Assembly (NCBI RefSeq): GCF_007750395.1
Contig: NZ_CP036281.1
Location: 1,575,001-1,639,000, forward strand
Direction of reading: 5' to 3'
DNA length: 64,000 nucleotides
From: Polystyrenella longa
Lineage (GTDB): Bacteria; Planctomycetota; Planctomycetia; Planctomycetales; Planctomycetaceae
Position numbers and translations under genes: made by a program. Within the stretch, counting starts at the first letter, position 1; each line of letters starts with the position of its first letter. Of the stretch, positions 18,479-28,030 are shown piece by piece. The notes beneath the pieces were generated by a model that was not told where the DNA came from, did not search any database, and worked only from the letters and a program-made list of their open reading frames with translations.

Positions 18479-18625
18479 GGTTCCCAAAGCTGCTTCGGAA
18501 CAAGAATTCTGCAGAGTGAGATTTATTTTTCGCCATTAAGCAGTGAAAGGAACGGGTCGGTAGGGAAACGCTAAGGGGGACTGGTCATCAGGATGATTGG
18601 ATTCTGTGCGCCTGTCGATTTGGGA

Positions 18626-18654
18626 TTGACAGGAAAAAACGCTCGTTAGATACT
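18626..18654 (+). promoter_or_regulatory. Candidate sigma70-type promoter for the methyltransferase gene
   Basis: A perfect -35 hexamer TTGACA (18626-18631), a 17-nt spacer and a -10-like GATACT (18649-18654). The predicted start of transcription is near 18661, giving a leader of about 140 nt that includes repeat copy C. Confidence 0.4.
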
Positions 18655-18672
18655 TCACGCCTCTATTAGCGG

Positions 18673-18756
18673 TCCTGGAACCCTCTGATGGATCTCATTG
18701 ATCCCTTATTATTAGGCCCAATAACAGTCACAGCCGGGTTTCAGGATGGGATCTAA
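18673..18756 (-). repeat. Dispersed intergenic repeat, copy C (84 nt, inverted)
   Basis: Read on the minus strand it starts TTAGATCCCATCCTGAAACC and ends CATCAGAGGGTTCCAGGA, matching copy A without gaps over the same 84-nt length. One end carries a C-for-T change (GGTTCCAGGA), so its terminal pairing is slightly weakened. Confidence 0.72.
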
Positions 18757-18803
18757 TTTAACACGTCAGGCGTCGCTTGAGCAGGCAGAAGGGTGAGGAG
18801 TAC

Positions 18804-19496
18804 ATGGACGGTCAATCTTTGGATATTCAACACAATCAGCGTTTCTGGGATGGAAACAAGTCCGCCTATCAGGGGGCGAAGAACTCCGCTGTGTTGATCG
18901 AGCTGACGCGTGGTTTTCTCGGAAAAAGGATTCTCGACGCCGGGGCCGGCGATGGGACACTGGTTGCGACACTTCGAAAAGAACTTACGAATACCAAGAC
19001 GGTTGGTGTCGATCTTGCGCCCAAAAGTGAAATCGTGGAGCGCGGCGACCTCACAGACCTTCAATTTACGAGTGGCGAATTCGATACCGTGTTCTGCGCA
19101 GAGGTCATCGAGCATCTTACCCCCGAAACGACGGGGAAAGTGCTGGCCGAATTGACAAGAGTATTGAAACCAGATGGGCACCTGGTCCTGACGACTCCGT
19201 ATAACGAAAAATTGTCAGAACTGGAAATCACTTGCCCTGAGTGTGAATGTCATTTCCATCGGTGGGGACACGTACAGAATTTTATCGAAGACGATTTTCG
19301 TACATTAGCGCTCGCTGCGGGGCTTACACCGCTCGAAGTCTACCCCGCGCGATTACCCCGGCTGCGTCGCTTTCGATATCTCGGCGGGAAACTCTTGAAG
19401 TCGAAGGCTCTCTCCTCGCTGCGGAATTCGAAACGAAAACAGACGCTGATTATGGTTGCGAAAAAGATGGCCAATTCGAATAAAAAAGCCGCCTGA
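18804..19496 (+). CDS. Class I SAM-dependent methyltransferase
   Basis: A 230-residue protein. Motif I is ILDAGAGDG; an acidic residue of motif II lies in VGVDLAP, motif IV is FDTVFCAEVIEHL and motif VI LKPDGHLVLTTPY. The region ITCPECECHFHRWGH adds two Cys and two His before helix E, as in some methyltransferases acting on lipid- or sugar-linked substrates. ATG 18804 is preferred since GAGGAG lies just upstream; a TTG at 18777 is also in frame. The basic C-terminus (about 185-230) may contact membrane or nucleic acid. The substrate is unknown. Its stop is followed at once by a G13 tract. Confidence 0.82.
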   Translation: MDGQSLDIQHNQRFWDGNKSAYQGAKNSAVLIELTRGFLGKRILDAGAGDGTLVATLRKELTNTKTVGVDLAPKSEIVERGDLTDLQFTSGEFDTVFCAEVIEHLTPETTGKVLAELTRVLKPDGHLVLTTPYNEKLSELEITCPECECHFHRWGHVQNFIEDDFRTLALAAGLTPLEVYPARLPRLRRFRYLGGKLLKSKALSSLRNSKRKQTLIMVAKKMANSNKKAA

Positions 19497-19497
19497 C

Positions 19498-19510
19498 GGG
19501 GGGGGGGGGG
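19498..19510 (+). repeat. G13 homopolymer tract
   Basis: Thirteen consecutive G bases begin 2 nt after the methyltransferase TGA codon. It is the longest homopolymer I see in the window. Such tracts slip easily in replication, and their length is often misread in assemblies. Confidence 0.9.
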
Positions 19511-19815
19511 CTCGGGATACTGGACCCTTTCACCATTCCCTGAAAAGAGGGAATTGGTGTTGGAACCTGCCAGCGATCGCTTCGGTCACTGTTCGATTGT
19601 CATCCGGTCCCATGCATTGTGTAGCCTTTTCTGGCCATGAGTCCTCGCAAGATACGCCTCCTCCGCTTATTCCTTCCTACGTAAGTCTGGAGAATCTCGC
19701 CACCGCTGCGCCGAAGAAGCAGGGTTCGCAAAGGTATTGTTCGTCTGGTATTCTGGTATAAGAAATGAGTGAAACAAATTTCGAATACTTCGAGAACGAA
19801 TCAAGGAAATACAAC
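19511..19815. other. Intergenic region after the G tract
   Basis: 305 nt with one hairpin (19531-19559: CACCATTCCCT paired with AGGGAATTGGTG across a short A-rich loop, one bulge). The hairpin has no T-run, so it is a weak terminator candidate or a leader structure for the downstream oxidoreductase. No gene is seen. Confidence 0.4.
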
Positions 19816-21177
19816 ATGCCTGCCAAAGATAGTCCCCCCCGCAATGAGGTCACTCGCCGCCAGTTCCTAAAGACCACTGCTATCGCCAGTGCTTCGACCT
19901 TTGCCGCTCCTGCGTTTTTGAGAGGTCAGAATCTGAATGATAAACTGGACATCGCCGTCATTGGTGTCGGCGGACGTGGTGGCAGTAACCTGCAGAATGT
20001 CTCTTCCGAAAACATTGTCGCTCTCTGTGACGTGAATGCTCAAAATCTCGGACGCGCTGCCGAGAAACATTCCCAAGCGAAAAAGTTCGTCGACTTTCGG
20101 CAGTTGTATGACAAAATTTCCAACTACGACGCCGTCGTCGTTAGCACATCAGAACATACCCACGCCTTCGCGACCTTACCCGCATTGCAGGATGGCAAAC
20201 ATGTCTACTGCGAGAAGCCATTAACACACAGCATCTCCGAAGCCCGCATTATTCGAGAAGCCGCTATGCAGGCGGGAACAGCGACGCAGATGGGAACCCA
20301 AATTCATGCGGGTGACAACTACCGTCGTGTTGTGGAACTGATCCAGAGCGGTGCGATTGGCAACGTAACGGAAGCTCATGTATGGGTTTCCCGTGCCTGG
20401 GGCCGACATGAATCACGTGAGGATTTTGAAGCCGCGAAAGACATTGTCTTTGCGCAAGACCGGCCTGCAGAAGCCGATCCCATTCCCGAACAACTGGACT
20501 GGGATCTCTGGTTGGGGCCTGCTCCCGCTCGACCTTATAACAATGTCTATTTCCCGGGCCCGAAATGGTATCGCTGGTGGGACTTTGGTAACGGAACCAT
20601 GTCCGATTTGGGAAGCCATTGGATCGATCTTCCCTTCTGGGCACTCAAACTGAAAGCTCCACTGGCAATCGAAGCCCAGGGGCCAGTCCCGCATGCTGAA
20701 ATCGCCCCCGCGTCGATGCAGGTGACTTACGAATACGGTGCCCGTGAAGAAATGCCGCCCGTGAAACTGACTTGGTATCAAGGCAAAAATAAACCGGCCA
20801 TCTGGACGGAAAACGGAATTCCCCAGTGGGGCAGCGGAGTGCTGTTTGTCGGTGACAAAGGAATGCTCCTGGCCGACTACGGTAAGTACGCCTTATTGCC
20901 TGAGGAACAGTTTGTTGACTTCAAAGCTCCGGAACCATTCATTCCGAATTCAATCGGTCACCATGCCGAGTGGATTGACGCCTGTAAAACAGGGGCTCCA
21001 ACGACATGCAACTTCGAGTATGCCGGCTGGCTGACTGAAGCCAATCATCTGGGGAACGTTGCTTATCGAACGGGGTCTCGTCTCGAATGGGATGCCGAAA
21101 AAATGAAGGTCACCAACACGGATAAAGCGAATCAGTTCATTAAACGGGACTACCGCTCCGGGTGGACATTGAGTTAA
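19816..21177 (+). CDS. Gfo/Idh/MocA family oxidoreductase, Tat-exported
   Basis: A 453-residue protein. A twin-arginine signal [19 protein letters not shown] opens it, followed by the NAD(P)-binding Rossmann start [13 protein letters not shown] and the hallmark [12 protein letters not shown]. The C-terminal alpha/beta domain carries the [22 protein letters not shown] block common in planctomycete members. ATG 19816 is chosen because AAGGAA lies 9 nt upstream; the frame also opens at ATG 19765. The family oxidises or reduces sugars and related polyols; exported forms are frequent in planctomycetes and presumably carry a tightly bound cofactor. Its stop overlaps the next start (TAATG). Confidence 0.9.
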   Translation: MPAKDSPPRNEVTRRQFLKTTAIASASTFAAPAFLRGQNLNDKLDIAVIGVGGRGGSNLQNVSSENIVALCDVNAQNLGRAAEKHSQAKKFVDFRQLYDKISNYDAVVVSTSEHTHAFATLPALQDGKHVYCEKPLTHSISEARIIREAAMQAGTATQMGTQIHAGDNYRRVVELIQSGAIGNVTEAHVWVSRAWGRHESREDFEAAKDIVFAQDRPAEADPIPEQLDWDLWLGPAPARPYNNVYFPGPKWYRWWDFGNGTMSDLGSHWIDLPFWALKLKAPLAIEAQGPVPHAEIAPASMQVTYEYGAREEMPPVKLTWYQGKNKPAIWTENGIPQWGSGVLFVGDKGMLLADYGKYALLPEEQFVDFKAPEPFIPNSIGHHAEWIDACKTGAPTTCNFEYAGWLTEANHLGNVAYRTGSRLEWDAEKMKVTNTDKANQFIKRDYRSGWTLS

Positions 21178-21632
21178 TGCAGATTCTTATTGATGCGGAT
21201 GCATGCCCGGTTAAAGATGAAGTTTACAAGGTGGCGAAGCGTTACGGAATTCCCGTGACGCTCGTCGCCAATGCCGGGATGTATGCGCCTAAAGCGAGCT
21301 GGCTGGAGCTGATCATCGTCAAGCAGGGGGCCAATGTGGCTGATGATCTGATCGCCGAGAAGGCGACCGCGAAAGACATCGTCATTACTGCCGACATTCC
21401 ACTTGCGTCGCGATGTCTGGAAAAAGGTGCCGCCGTCCTCGATCATCGGGGAGGGGAGTTCACCCGGGAGAATATCGGTTCCATTCTTGCCGGACGGGAA
21501 GTCGGAGAACATCTTCGCGCCGCAGGAGTCGAAACAAAAGGACCGCGCCCATTTGATAAACAGGCACGGTCCAATTTTTTACAGACTTTCGATCAGGTGA
21601 TCCAGAAACGTCGCCGCTCTTCCGGTCGGTAA
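21177..21632 (+). CDS. YaiI/YqxD family (UPF0178, DUF188) protein
   Basis: A 151-residue protein matching the family end to end: ILIDADACPVKDEVYKVA at the start, a central GANVADDLIAEKA, then ITADIPLASRCLEKGA and DHRGGEFTRENI. The fold is PIN-like, with acidic residues (Asp6, Asp8 and those of VADD and TADIP) clustered as in a nuclease site, but no activity is established for the family. The start ATG overlaps the stop of the preceding oxidoreductase gene by one base, so translation is coupled. The track-length form from 21162 lies inside that gene and is not needed. Confidence 0.9.
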   Translation: MQILIDADACPVKDEVYKVAKRYGIPVTLVANAGMYAPKASWLELIIVKQGANVADDLIAEKATAKDIVITADIPLASRCLEKGAAVLDHRGGEFTRENIGSILAGREVGEHLRAAGVETKGPRPFDKQARSNFLQTFDQVIQKRRRSSGR

Positions 21633-21638
21633 ATCGAA

Positions 21639-23063
21639 TTATTTACCGGGGCGTCGGGCTGGTTTTGGTTTCCGTTTGGGTTTGCCTTTGAACGGCTTTT
21701 TGGTTCGAGGTTTTCCGAAAGAGCTTTCCGAGCTTTCGGAACTACTCTTATTGAATTTCTTCCGTCCCGGTCGTCCCTTGAATTTACGTTCTCCACTGGG
21801 CGAAGAGGTCGGGCCTTCTTTTCGTTGGAACTTACGTCGTTGTTGAGGACGTGGATCCCGAAGTTCATCTTCAGTTCGAGTATCCTGATCATTAGCTCCA
21901 CCCTGAAGAGGTTGGAACGTATTCGTCAGTATTTCAATCTGACTCTCGGTAAGCCGTTCGATGTCGCGGAGACCTCGTTTTTGCCCGGGTTCGCAGAACG
22001 TGACTGCGATTCCAGTCGCTCCCGCCCGGCCGGTACGACCAATGCGATGGACATAGTCTTCTGCTTCCTGTGGCATATCAAAATTGATGACGTGGGTAAT
22101 GCCATCGACATCAATACCGCGGGCAGCCAGGTCGGTTGCCACCAGAATGTGAGTCTTGCCAGTTTTGAAACCGTTCAAAATCCGTTGACGGGCTGCCTGT
22201 GATTTGTTGCCGTGGATTGCTTCCGCTTTGATTTTGCCTTGATGCAATTTTGTCGCTAGCAGATCCGCCCCCCGTTTGGTTCGGGTGAAGATGATGGCCG
22301 ATCCAAAGTTGGAATCTTCCAGCAACTGGAGCAATAAATCCCGTTTTTTGTTTTTAGGCACCATGTAGGCGACCTGTTTAATATTCTCGACGGTCGAACT
22401 GTTCGGAGATACTTCTACACGAATCGGATCGACCAGCAGGCTATTCGCCAACTGCGAAACTTTCTGGGGCATCGTAGCCGAGAAGAAGAGTGACTGCCGT
22501 TCATCGGGCAAGGTTTTGATGATCTTCTTGAGGTCGGGAAGGAAGCCCATGTCGAGCATTCGGTCCGCTTCGTCCAGCACGAAGATTTCCAGTTCATTCA
22601 AGTGAATGAAACCCTGGTTCATCAGGTCGAGCAAACGTCCCGGTGTTGCCACCAACAGGTGAACTCCTCGGTTGAGTGCCTTAGTCTGACGATGCTGGCT
22701 CACGCCGCCATAAATGACCGCGTGGCGGAACTTCATGTTGCGACCATAAGTCTGAATGCTCTCGCCAATTTGAATGGCCAGTTCCCGGGTAGGGGAAAGA
22801 ATCAGAACTCGGGGGCAGTTTGGTTTTGCAGACCGACGATCTTCATCAAGGAAGCTTAAAATCGGAAGCGAAAAGGCGGCCGTTTTACCGGTTCCTGTTT
22901 GTGCGCAACCAATCAGGTCGTGGCCGTTAATAATATGAGGGATCGATTCCGCCTGAATAGGAGTCGGTACGTCGTACCCTTCCTGTTCCAGGGATTTCAG
23001 AATCGCTTTACGTAATTTCAGATCAGAAAATGATTTGGTAGACTCGGTCAAGGGAGGTCCCAT
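21639..23063 (-). CDS. DEAD-box ATP-dependent RNA helicase (RhlE-like)
   Basis: A 474-residue protein with all helicase motifs: Q-motif region (about 12-40), Walker A AQTGTGKT (54-61), PTRELA, GGV and TPGRLLD, the DEAD box (near 163-166), SAT, then IIFTRTKRGAD, VATDLAARGID and HRIGRTGRAG in the second domain. The C-terminal 90 residues are rich in Lys, Arg, Gly, Ser and Pro, an RNA-binding tail typical of RhlE-type enzymes. It unwinds short RNA duplexes and probably helps in ribosome assembly or cold adaptation. It converges on the YaiI-family gene with a 6-nt gap. Confidence 0.93.
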   Translation of the reverse strand: MGPPLTESTKSFSDLKLRKAILKSLEQEGYDVPTPIQAESIPHIINGHDLIGCAQTGTGKTAAFSLPILSFLDEDRRSAKPNCPRVLILSPTRELAIQIGESIQTYGRNMKFRHAVIYGGVSQHRQTKALNRGVHLLVATPGRLLDLMNQGFIHLNELEIFVLDEADRMLDMGFLPDLKKIIKTLPDERQSLFFSATMPQKVSQLANSLLVDPIRVEVSPNSSTVENIKQVAYMVPKNKKRDLLLQLLEDSNFGSAIIFTRTKRGADLLATKLHQGKIKAEAIHGNKSQAARQRILNGFKTGKTHILVATDLAARGIDVDGITHVINFDMPQEAEDYVHRIGRTGRAGATGIAVTFCEPGQKRGLRDIERLTESQIEILTNTFQPLQGGANDQDTRTEDELRDPRPQQRRKFQRKEGPTSSPSGERKFKGRPGRKKFNKSSSESSESSFGKPRTKKPFKGKPKRKPKPARRPGK

Positions 23064-23560
23064 TCGGTGGAATAAAAGATCAGCGCAGTCTGCCGTGCTG
23101 TCGGCGAAGACAATCTACCGGCAAAATTTAAAACTGCATCCGTTGAAGGGCGCACAAGAACACAATGTTTTGATTGCTCTATCTGGTAACGGATTCAGCT
23201 GCGCGATAGTACGCCCCGGCGTTTAAGCGGGGGGATTAATCCTGCGAATGAGTCATAGCGCAGCTAGACGAATCTATCGATTTCGGATTCGTCGAAGAAA
23301 CACCGGTTCAGTGGTGTTTAGTGCGTTAGAAACGGAAGCCAGCTGTCTCAACTCAGCACAACAGGGCTGGCGGGGTGAACAAGGTTCAACTGTTTCTGCG
23401 GTGCGGCGATTATAACTCCAATCGGCTTCCGTACTAGTGCCGATCTCGGCTTCTTTTCCACATTTTGCGATCTGGCCATCAAAATCATTAAAAAAACCTC
23501 TCACCACTGCTCATAAGAACAGACTGGGAGAGGTTTTTGTTTGGAAAAATGCCAGTTTGA
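23064..23560. other. Intergenic region between helicase and oxidoreductase genes
   Basis: 497 nt holding the helicase promoter region and, at its right end, the terminator of the minus-strand gene that ends at 23561. The frames inside have no ribosome-binding site or recognisable product. Confidence 0.4.
23486..23537 (-). terminator. Terminator of the 23561-24943 gene
   Basis: On the minus strand AAAACCTCTC (23528-23537) pairs with GAGAGGTTTT (23493-23502) across a loop of about 25 nt and runs into a T7 stretch, about 24 nt after the gene's stop. Confidence 0.75.
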
Positions 23561-24943
23561 CTAAACTGGGTACTCAGTCTCTTTGAACAGACCGGGCAGA
23601 GGAACCGGGTAAGTACCATCTTCGAAAGCTGTCAGCGGAGCAGGACTGTCCAGAGTCAACTGATCGACGTTTGGAGCGAACTCGTGCTCAGAATTCAGGA
23701 TGTCATCCCGAGTAATCAAACGGCCGGTATGAGAAGCCATGCGACCCATTGATGTGATCAGGCTGGCTTCGGCACCCCGATGCACTTCGTTGTAAGGGGT
23801 GTCATTGCGAATCGCTTCGATCAGGTGATCCCATTCCAGTTGGTACGGGTTACGTTCTGGTTGTGGATAAGCCCACACGAGGTCGTCGTTGGTCTCGTTG
23901 TAGCCAGAATAGATGCGGCACTTCGCGGGAATGTGACCTGCCGTGGAAATGACTGCGGAACCTTTGGTTCCATGAGCATAACTGGCAAACTTGGGCACAC
24001 AACCAGGCATGGTGCGACCGCGAAGGAACAGCTTGGTTCCATCGGCGAAGGTGTATTCGACATTGTAGTTGTCGAAGTTCTGGTCGACGTAATCGCCTTT
24101 GTAATGCCGTCCACCAGCACCTTCAGCAGAGACCGGCCAGGCATCTTTCATCCAGCAACTTTCGTCAATGTTATGAATGAGGAAGTCACTATAGGCACCA
24201 CCGCTGAGCCAGAGGAAACCGTGGAAATTACGAATCTGATACATCAGTTCAGACTCGCCTTCTGGTTTTCGTTCCGTAAAGGCTGTTCCGGTCAGTCCCG
24301 CCATACGATAAGCACGGAGTTCAAGGATATCGCCAATCTGACCTTCTTTGATTCGGTCGTACAACTCGCGACGGGCATCGCAATGGCGACACATCAGGCC
24401 AACGCCAACTTTCAGGTTTTTTTCGATGGATTTATCTGCGAGGTCAAACATCTTCCGGGTGGTCGGGCCGTCGACGGTCACCGGTTTTTCCATGAAGACA
24501 TTAAGACCTTTTTCAATGGCGTAACTGAAATGCACCCAGCGGAAAGCAGGGGGAGTCGTTAGAATCACTACGTCGCCTGGACGAAGAGAATCCATCGCCT
24601 GTTTGTAAGCATCAAATCCGATGAATTTCCGATCTTCCGGAATGTCCATTTGCTTTTCGTGAGCCTGCTGCAGCTGATTGAAACTGTTGGAAAGTCGGTC
24701 TTCAAACACATCGGCCATCGCAACCAGTTTGATCGGTCCGCTGGTCGTGGCCAGAGCGTTGGCTGCCGCTCCCGAACCTCGTCCGCCACAACCGACCAAG
24801 GCAAGCTGGATCGTATTGTCTTCGCCAGCAAATAAGCCGGACTGCGAAAGAGTGGTGCCAACCATCGCGGTTGCCCCGGCTATCTTGCCGGAGTTTTTCA
24901 GGAAGTCGCGACGCGATGTAGAAACGTTTGAATGCTCGGTCAT
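23561..24943 (-). CDS. Gfo/Idh/MocA family oxidoreductase, Tat-exported
   Basis: A 460-residue protein. A Tat signal TSRRDFLKNSGKIAGATA is followed by the Rossmann start LALVGCGGRGSGAA. The conserved FMEKPVTVDG block carries the Lys-Pro pair used by the family. The later part has LSGGAYSDFLIHNIDE and NVEYTFADGT typical of planctomycete secreted members. It is a second, divergent paralogue of the gene at 19816 rather than a copy: lengths and motif spacing differ. The likely substrate is a sugar or polyol; which one is unknown. It is a single gene with its own terminator at 23486-23537. Confidence 0.9.
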   Translation of the reverse strand: MTEHSNVSTSRRDFLKNSGKIAGATAMVGTTLSQSGLFAGEDNTIQLALVGCGGRGSGAAANALATTSGPIKLVAMADVFEDRLSNSFNQLQQAHEKQMDIPEDRKFIGFDAYKQAMDSLRPGDVVILTTPPAFRWVHFSYAIEKGLNVFMEKPVTVDGPTTRKMFDLADKSIEKNLKVGVGLMCRHCDARRELYDRIKEGQIGDILELRAYRMAGLTGTAFTERKPEGESELMYQIRNFHGFLWLSGGAYSDFLIHNIDESCWMKDAWPVSAEGAGGRHYKGDYVDQNFDNYNVEYTFADGTKLFLRGRTMPGCVPKFASYAHGTKGSAVISTAGHIPAKCRIYSGYNETNDDLVWAYPQPERNPYQLEWDHLIEAIRNDTPYNEVHRGAEASLITSMGRMASHTGRLITRDDILNSEHEFAPNVDQLTLDSPAPLTAFEDGTYPVPLPGLFKETEYPV

Positions 24944-25339
24944 GTGTTTGATATCCCAGTTACTTGATCGGAAAAATATTCAGCTTTGATTCAGGTAGGA
25001 TCATTCTGAGGGAGGGTGAGGGGTTCGGTGGGAACTCGCATTGGATCTCACTATCTTCTTTCATCCCCGCAGATGTTGCAAGGTGCGGAATCAAAATAGT
25101 CGCACTAATTATCGCTGGACAATTGGAGACGCTACTTACTTAAATCGCCAGTCTAATGTTCCGTGAGGGGATTTCAGATAGCGAAGGGAGCAGATATTCC
25201 CCCTCCATAATTATGTACGAAACAATCATCCAAAACGCGAAAAAAAAGGTCGATCAGGACCACAGATGGGTTTGATCGGCCTTTTGATCTGGAACGGACT
25301 ATGGAGCCAGGGAGCAGTGATGAAATACAAAACTGAAGT
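24944..25339. other. Intergenic region between oxidoreductase gene and topA
   Basis: 396 nt holding the topA terminator (25238-25276) and presumably the promoter of the oxidoreductase gene. No frame or other structure stands out. Confidence 0.4.
25238..25276 (-). terminator. topA terminator
   Basis: On the minus strand AAAAGGCCGATCA pairs with TGATCGACCTTTT (one mismatch) across a short loop and continues into a run of T residues, about 65 nt beyond the topA stop codon. Confidence 0.75.
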
Positions 25340-28030
25340 TTAACTCTCCTCTTTTTTGGCCGTCTTTTTAGCCGCTTTTTTCTTTGCGGACTTCTTCTTG
25401 GTAGCTTTCTTTTTGGCCGCTTTTTTCTTCGAGGCCTTCTTTTTGGTGGGTGTCTTTTTGATCCCTTTTTGTTCGGCCTTCTGGTTGATCAGTACAACTG
25501 CCTCTTCCAGCGTGATGGAATCAATGTCTTTCTCTTTGGGAACCGTCACATTGATACGACCATACTTGATGTAAGGACCATATCGTCCGTCGAAAATAGC
25601 AACCGGCTTGTCTTCTTCGGGGAAGTTCCCCAGCGTTTTAATCGGTTCGGGAGCCGCTTTCCGTTTCGCCGTCTTCAACATTTCAATCGCGGCGTCGAGC
25701 GTCACATTCATGACGTCATACTTCACGCCGTCGATTTCCGTGGTGCCATCCTTACCGAATGATTTGAAGATTTTGTCGTGCGTGACATAAGGGCCAAACC
25801 GGCCGACCCCGGCATTCACCACTTTGGTTGTTTCAGGGTGTCGCCCCAGGCGTTTGGGAAGTTCCAATAACTTCTGTGCCATCTCCAAACCGACGGTGGT
25901 CGCATCGATGTTCTTGGGGATACTGACTCGTTTCGGTTTCGTTTCTGCTTCTTCGTCGATATCCCCCAGTTGCACATACGGACCGAAGGGGCCACTTTTT
26001 ACATAGATCGGCAGTCCATCTTCATTGGAACCGAGCGACTGTGGTCCCTGTGCTTTGAGGAGAACCAGCTTATCAACCGTTTCGCCCGTCAATTCAGCAG
26101 GAGGAATTTCATCGGGAATGGAAACCGTAATCGACTCCCCATCTTCCATCATGCGTTCGACGAATGGGCCATACTTACCAACTCGAATATCGGTGTCGAT
26201 GTTTCTGAACTTCAGCGTACAGGCTGCCCGCGGGTCAATCGTTTCCTCTTTGACTTTGACCTGATTGCTGAGTCCTTCTTCACCTTGATAGAACCGCTCC
26301 AGGTAGGGAAGCCGTTCCCCGTCGCCTGTCGCAATGTCGTCGAGGGACTGTTCCATTCTCGCTGTGAAATTCAGGTCGACCAAGTTCGGGAAGAAGAGTT
26401 CCAGCAGATTGGTGACTGCCATGCCGAGGTACGTCGGAATCAACTGATTTCCGGATTTAATTGAATAACCCCGGTCCTGAATCGTACCGATAATGCTTGC
26501 ATACGTAGATGGTCGCCCAATCGCTTCCGATTCCAGTTTGCGAACAAGAGAAGCCTCCGTATATCGCGCGGGTGGTTTTGTTTCGTGACTGATCGCCTCT
26601 GGGTTATCACACTTAAGTTTGTCTTCCTTTTTCAGCGGCGGCAGAGCCGATTCCTGGTCGTCGAGTGCGGCTTCAGGGTCGTCAGATCCTTCCACATACG
26701 CCCGGAAGAAACCGGGAAAGACAACGTGCCGGCCAGAGGCGCGGAATTCGGTGTTTTCAGATTTAATCGTCACTGATTGGAAGAGAAGCTTGGCTTCTTC
26801 CATCTGCGTGGCAACCGTTCTTTTCCAAATCAATGCGTAAAGTTTGGCTTCCTGTCCGGTCAGTCCCAGCTCCTCGGCAGTCTTCATTTTAGTACCCGCA
26901 GGTCGAATCGCTTCGTGAGCCTCCTGCGCGTTTTTAGACTTATTGGAGAACTGGCGAACTTCCGAGTACAGATATTCGTCGCCGTAGCGGTCATTCACGC
27001 ATTTACGGGCGGCCGTGATCGCTTCCTGTGAAAGGTTGACACTGTCAGTACGCATGTAAGTGATCTGACCGTTTTCATACAACCGCTGCGCGACTCGCAT
27101 CGTGTCCCGGGCGGACATATTCAATTTTCGGTTTGATTCCTGCTGCAGCGTACTCGTCGTGAACGGCGGGTAAGGTCGTCGAACCTGATTTCGTTCTTCA
27201 ACATCGCTGACCTGCCAATCGGCCGTCTTCAATTTAGTGACAAGTCCCGTCGCGTCCGACTCATTCAAAAGAACAACATCGGAGCCCTCTTTGAGCTTCC
27301 CCGTGTTCTCATCGAAATCCTTACCCGAGGCGACTTTCTTTCCGTCGACTGTCGAGAGGGTTGCTTCGAATTCCTGATTTTCTGTGGTTTTCAGCAGTGC
27401 TTTCAGGTCCCAATAGGTACCGCTATGGAAAGCAATTCGCTCCCATTCCCGCTGGACGAGAACGCGCACGGCCACCGATTGCACTCGGCCCGCTGAAATT
27501 CTGGGTTTGACTTTTTTCCAGAGGAGGGGGCTCAGGGTGTATCCGTACAGGCGGTCGACCACTCGGCGAGTTTCCTGTGCCGCTACGAGATCCTCGTCCA
27601 GTTCCCGTGGATTCCCGATCGCCTCAAGAATTGCTTCTTTGGTGATCTCGGAGAAAACCATCCGCTTAACGGGGACTTTGGGTTCCAGCAACTGAATCAG
27701 GTGCCAGCCGATGCTTTCTCCTTCGCGGTCTTCGTCCGTCGCGATCAGGAGTTCCTCGGACTGGGCAAGGTCGTCTTTGAGCTCTTTAATGAGCTTCTTT
27801 TTCTCTTTGGGGACCACATAAAGCGGCTCAAAATTGTTATTCACGTTGACGCTCAGCGTCGCCCAGTCCTCTTTTTTAACCGCTTTGGGAATTTCGCTTG
27901 CGCTGGCTGGCAAATCGCGCACGTGCCCCATACTCGCCTTCACAATATAATCGGGGCCCAGATAGCCCGAGATTTTTTTTGCCTTGGCGGGCGATTCTAC
28001 AATTACCAGAGCTTTTTTCTTTTTGCTCAC
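25340..28030 (-). CDS. topA: DNA topoisomerase I (type IA)
   Basis: The enzyme relaxes negative supercoils by single-strand passage. The TOPRIM domain opens with ALVIVESPAKAKKI and has the DEDREGE metal site; the catalytic Tyr is in QITYMRTDS. GTG 28030 is preferred: it follows GGAG at 11 nt and puts the catalytic Tyr at about 325, close to Tyr319 of E. coli. The frame stays open to 28171, adding 47 residues unlike any TopA. Instead of Cys4 zinc fingers the C-terminus has several FGPYV/YGPYI-type repeats, then about 40 residues made mostly of Lys and Ala, a DNA-holding tail also seen in actinobacterial TopA. Confidence 0.93.
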   Translation of the reverse strand: MSKKKKALVIVESPAKAKKISGYLGPDYIVKASMGHVRDLPASASEIPKAVKKEDWATLSVNVNNNFEPLYVVPKEKKKLIKELKDDLAQSEELLIATDEDREGESIGWHLIQLLEPKVPVKRMVFSEITKEAILEAIGNPRELDEDLVAAQETRRVVDRLYGYTLSPLLWKKVKPRISAGRVQSVAVRVLVQREWERIAFHSGTYWDLKALLKTTENQEFEATLSTVDGKKVASGKDFDENTGKLKEGSDVVLLNESDATGLVTKLKTADWQVSDVEERNQVRRPYPPFTTSTLQQESNRKLNMSARDTMRVAQRLYENGQITYMRTDSVNLSQEAITAARKCVNDRYGDEYLYSEVRQFSNKSKNAQEAHEAIRPAGTKMKTAEELGLTGQEAKLYALIWKRTVATQMEEAKLLFQSVTIKSENTEFRASGRHVVFPGFFRAYVEGSDDPEAALDDQESALPPLKKEDKLKCDNPEAISHETKPPARYTEASLVRKLESEAIGRPSTYASIIGTIQDRGYSIKSGNQLIPTYLGMAVTNLLELFFPNLVDLNFTARMEQSLDDIATGDGERLPYLERFYQGEEGLSNQVKVKEETIDPRAACTLKFRNIDTDIRVGKYGPFVERMMEDGESITVSIPDEIPPAELTGETVDKLVLLKAQGPQSLGSNEDGLPIYVKSGPFGPYVQLGDIDEEAETKPKRVSIPKNIDATTVGLEMAQKLLELPKRLGRHPETTKVVNAGVGRFGPYVTHDKIFKSFGKDGTTEIDGVKYDVMNVTLDAAIEMLKTAKRKAAPEPIKTLGNFPEEDKPVAIFDGRYGPYIKYGRINVTVPKEKDIDSITLEEAVVLINQKAEQKGIKKTPTKKKASKKKAAKKKATKKKSAKKKAAKKTAKKEES

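Larger units (their letters stand above)
18479..18803. other. Intergenic region with promoter and repeat copy C
   Basis: 325 nt between the hydrolase and the methyltransferase gene. It contains a sigma70-like promoter at 18626-18654 and the inverted copy C of the dispersed repeat at 18673-18756, which would be transcribed in the methyltransferase leader. Confidence 0.5.

Noticed and set aside
19531-19559. Hairpin after the G tract as a terminator
   Set aside because: Good stem but no T-run follows, so termination cannot be claimed; listed only as a structure in the gap.
23780-24562. 260-codon frame antisense to the Gfo/Idh/MocA gene
   Set aside because: Antisense to a strongly supported Tat-exported oxidoreductase; the opposite frame is explained by codon bias.
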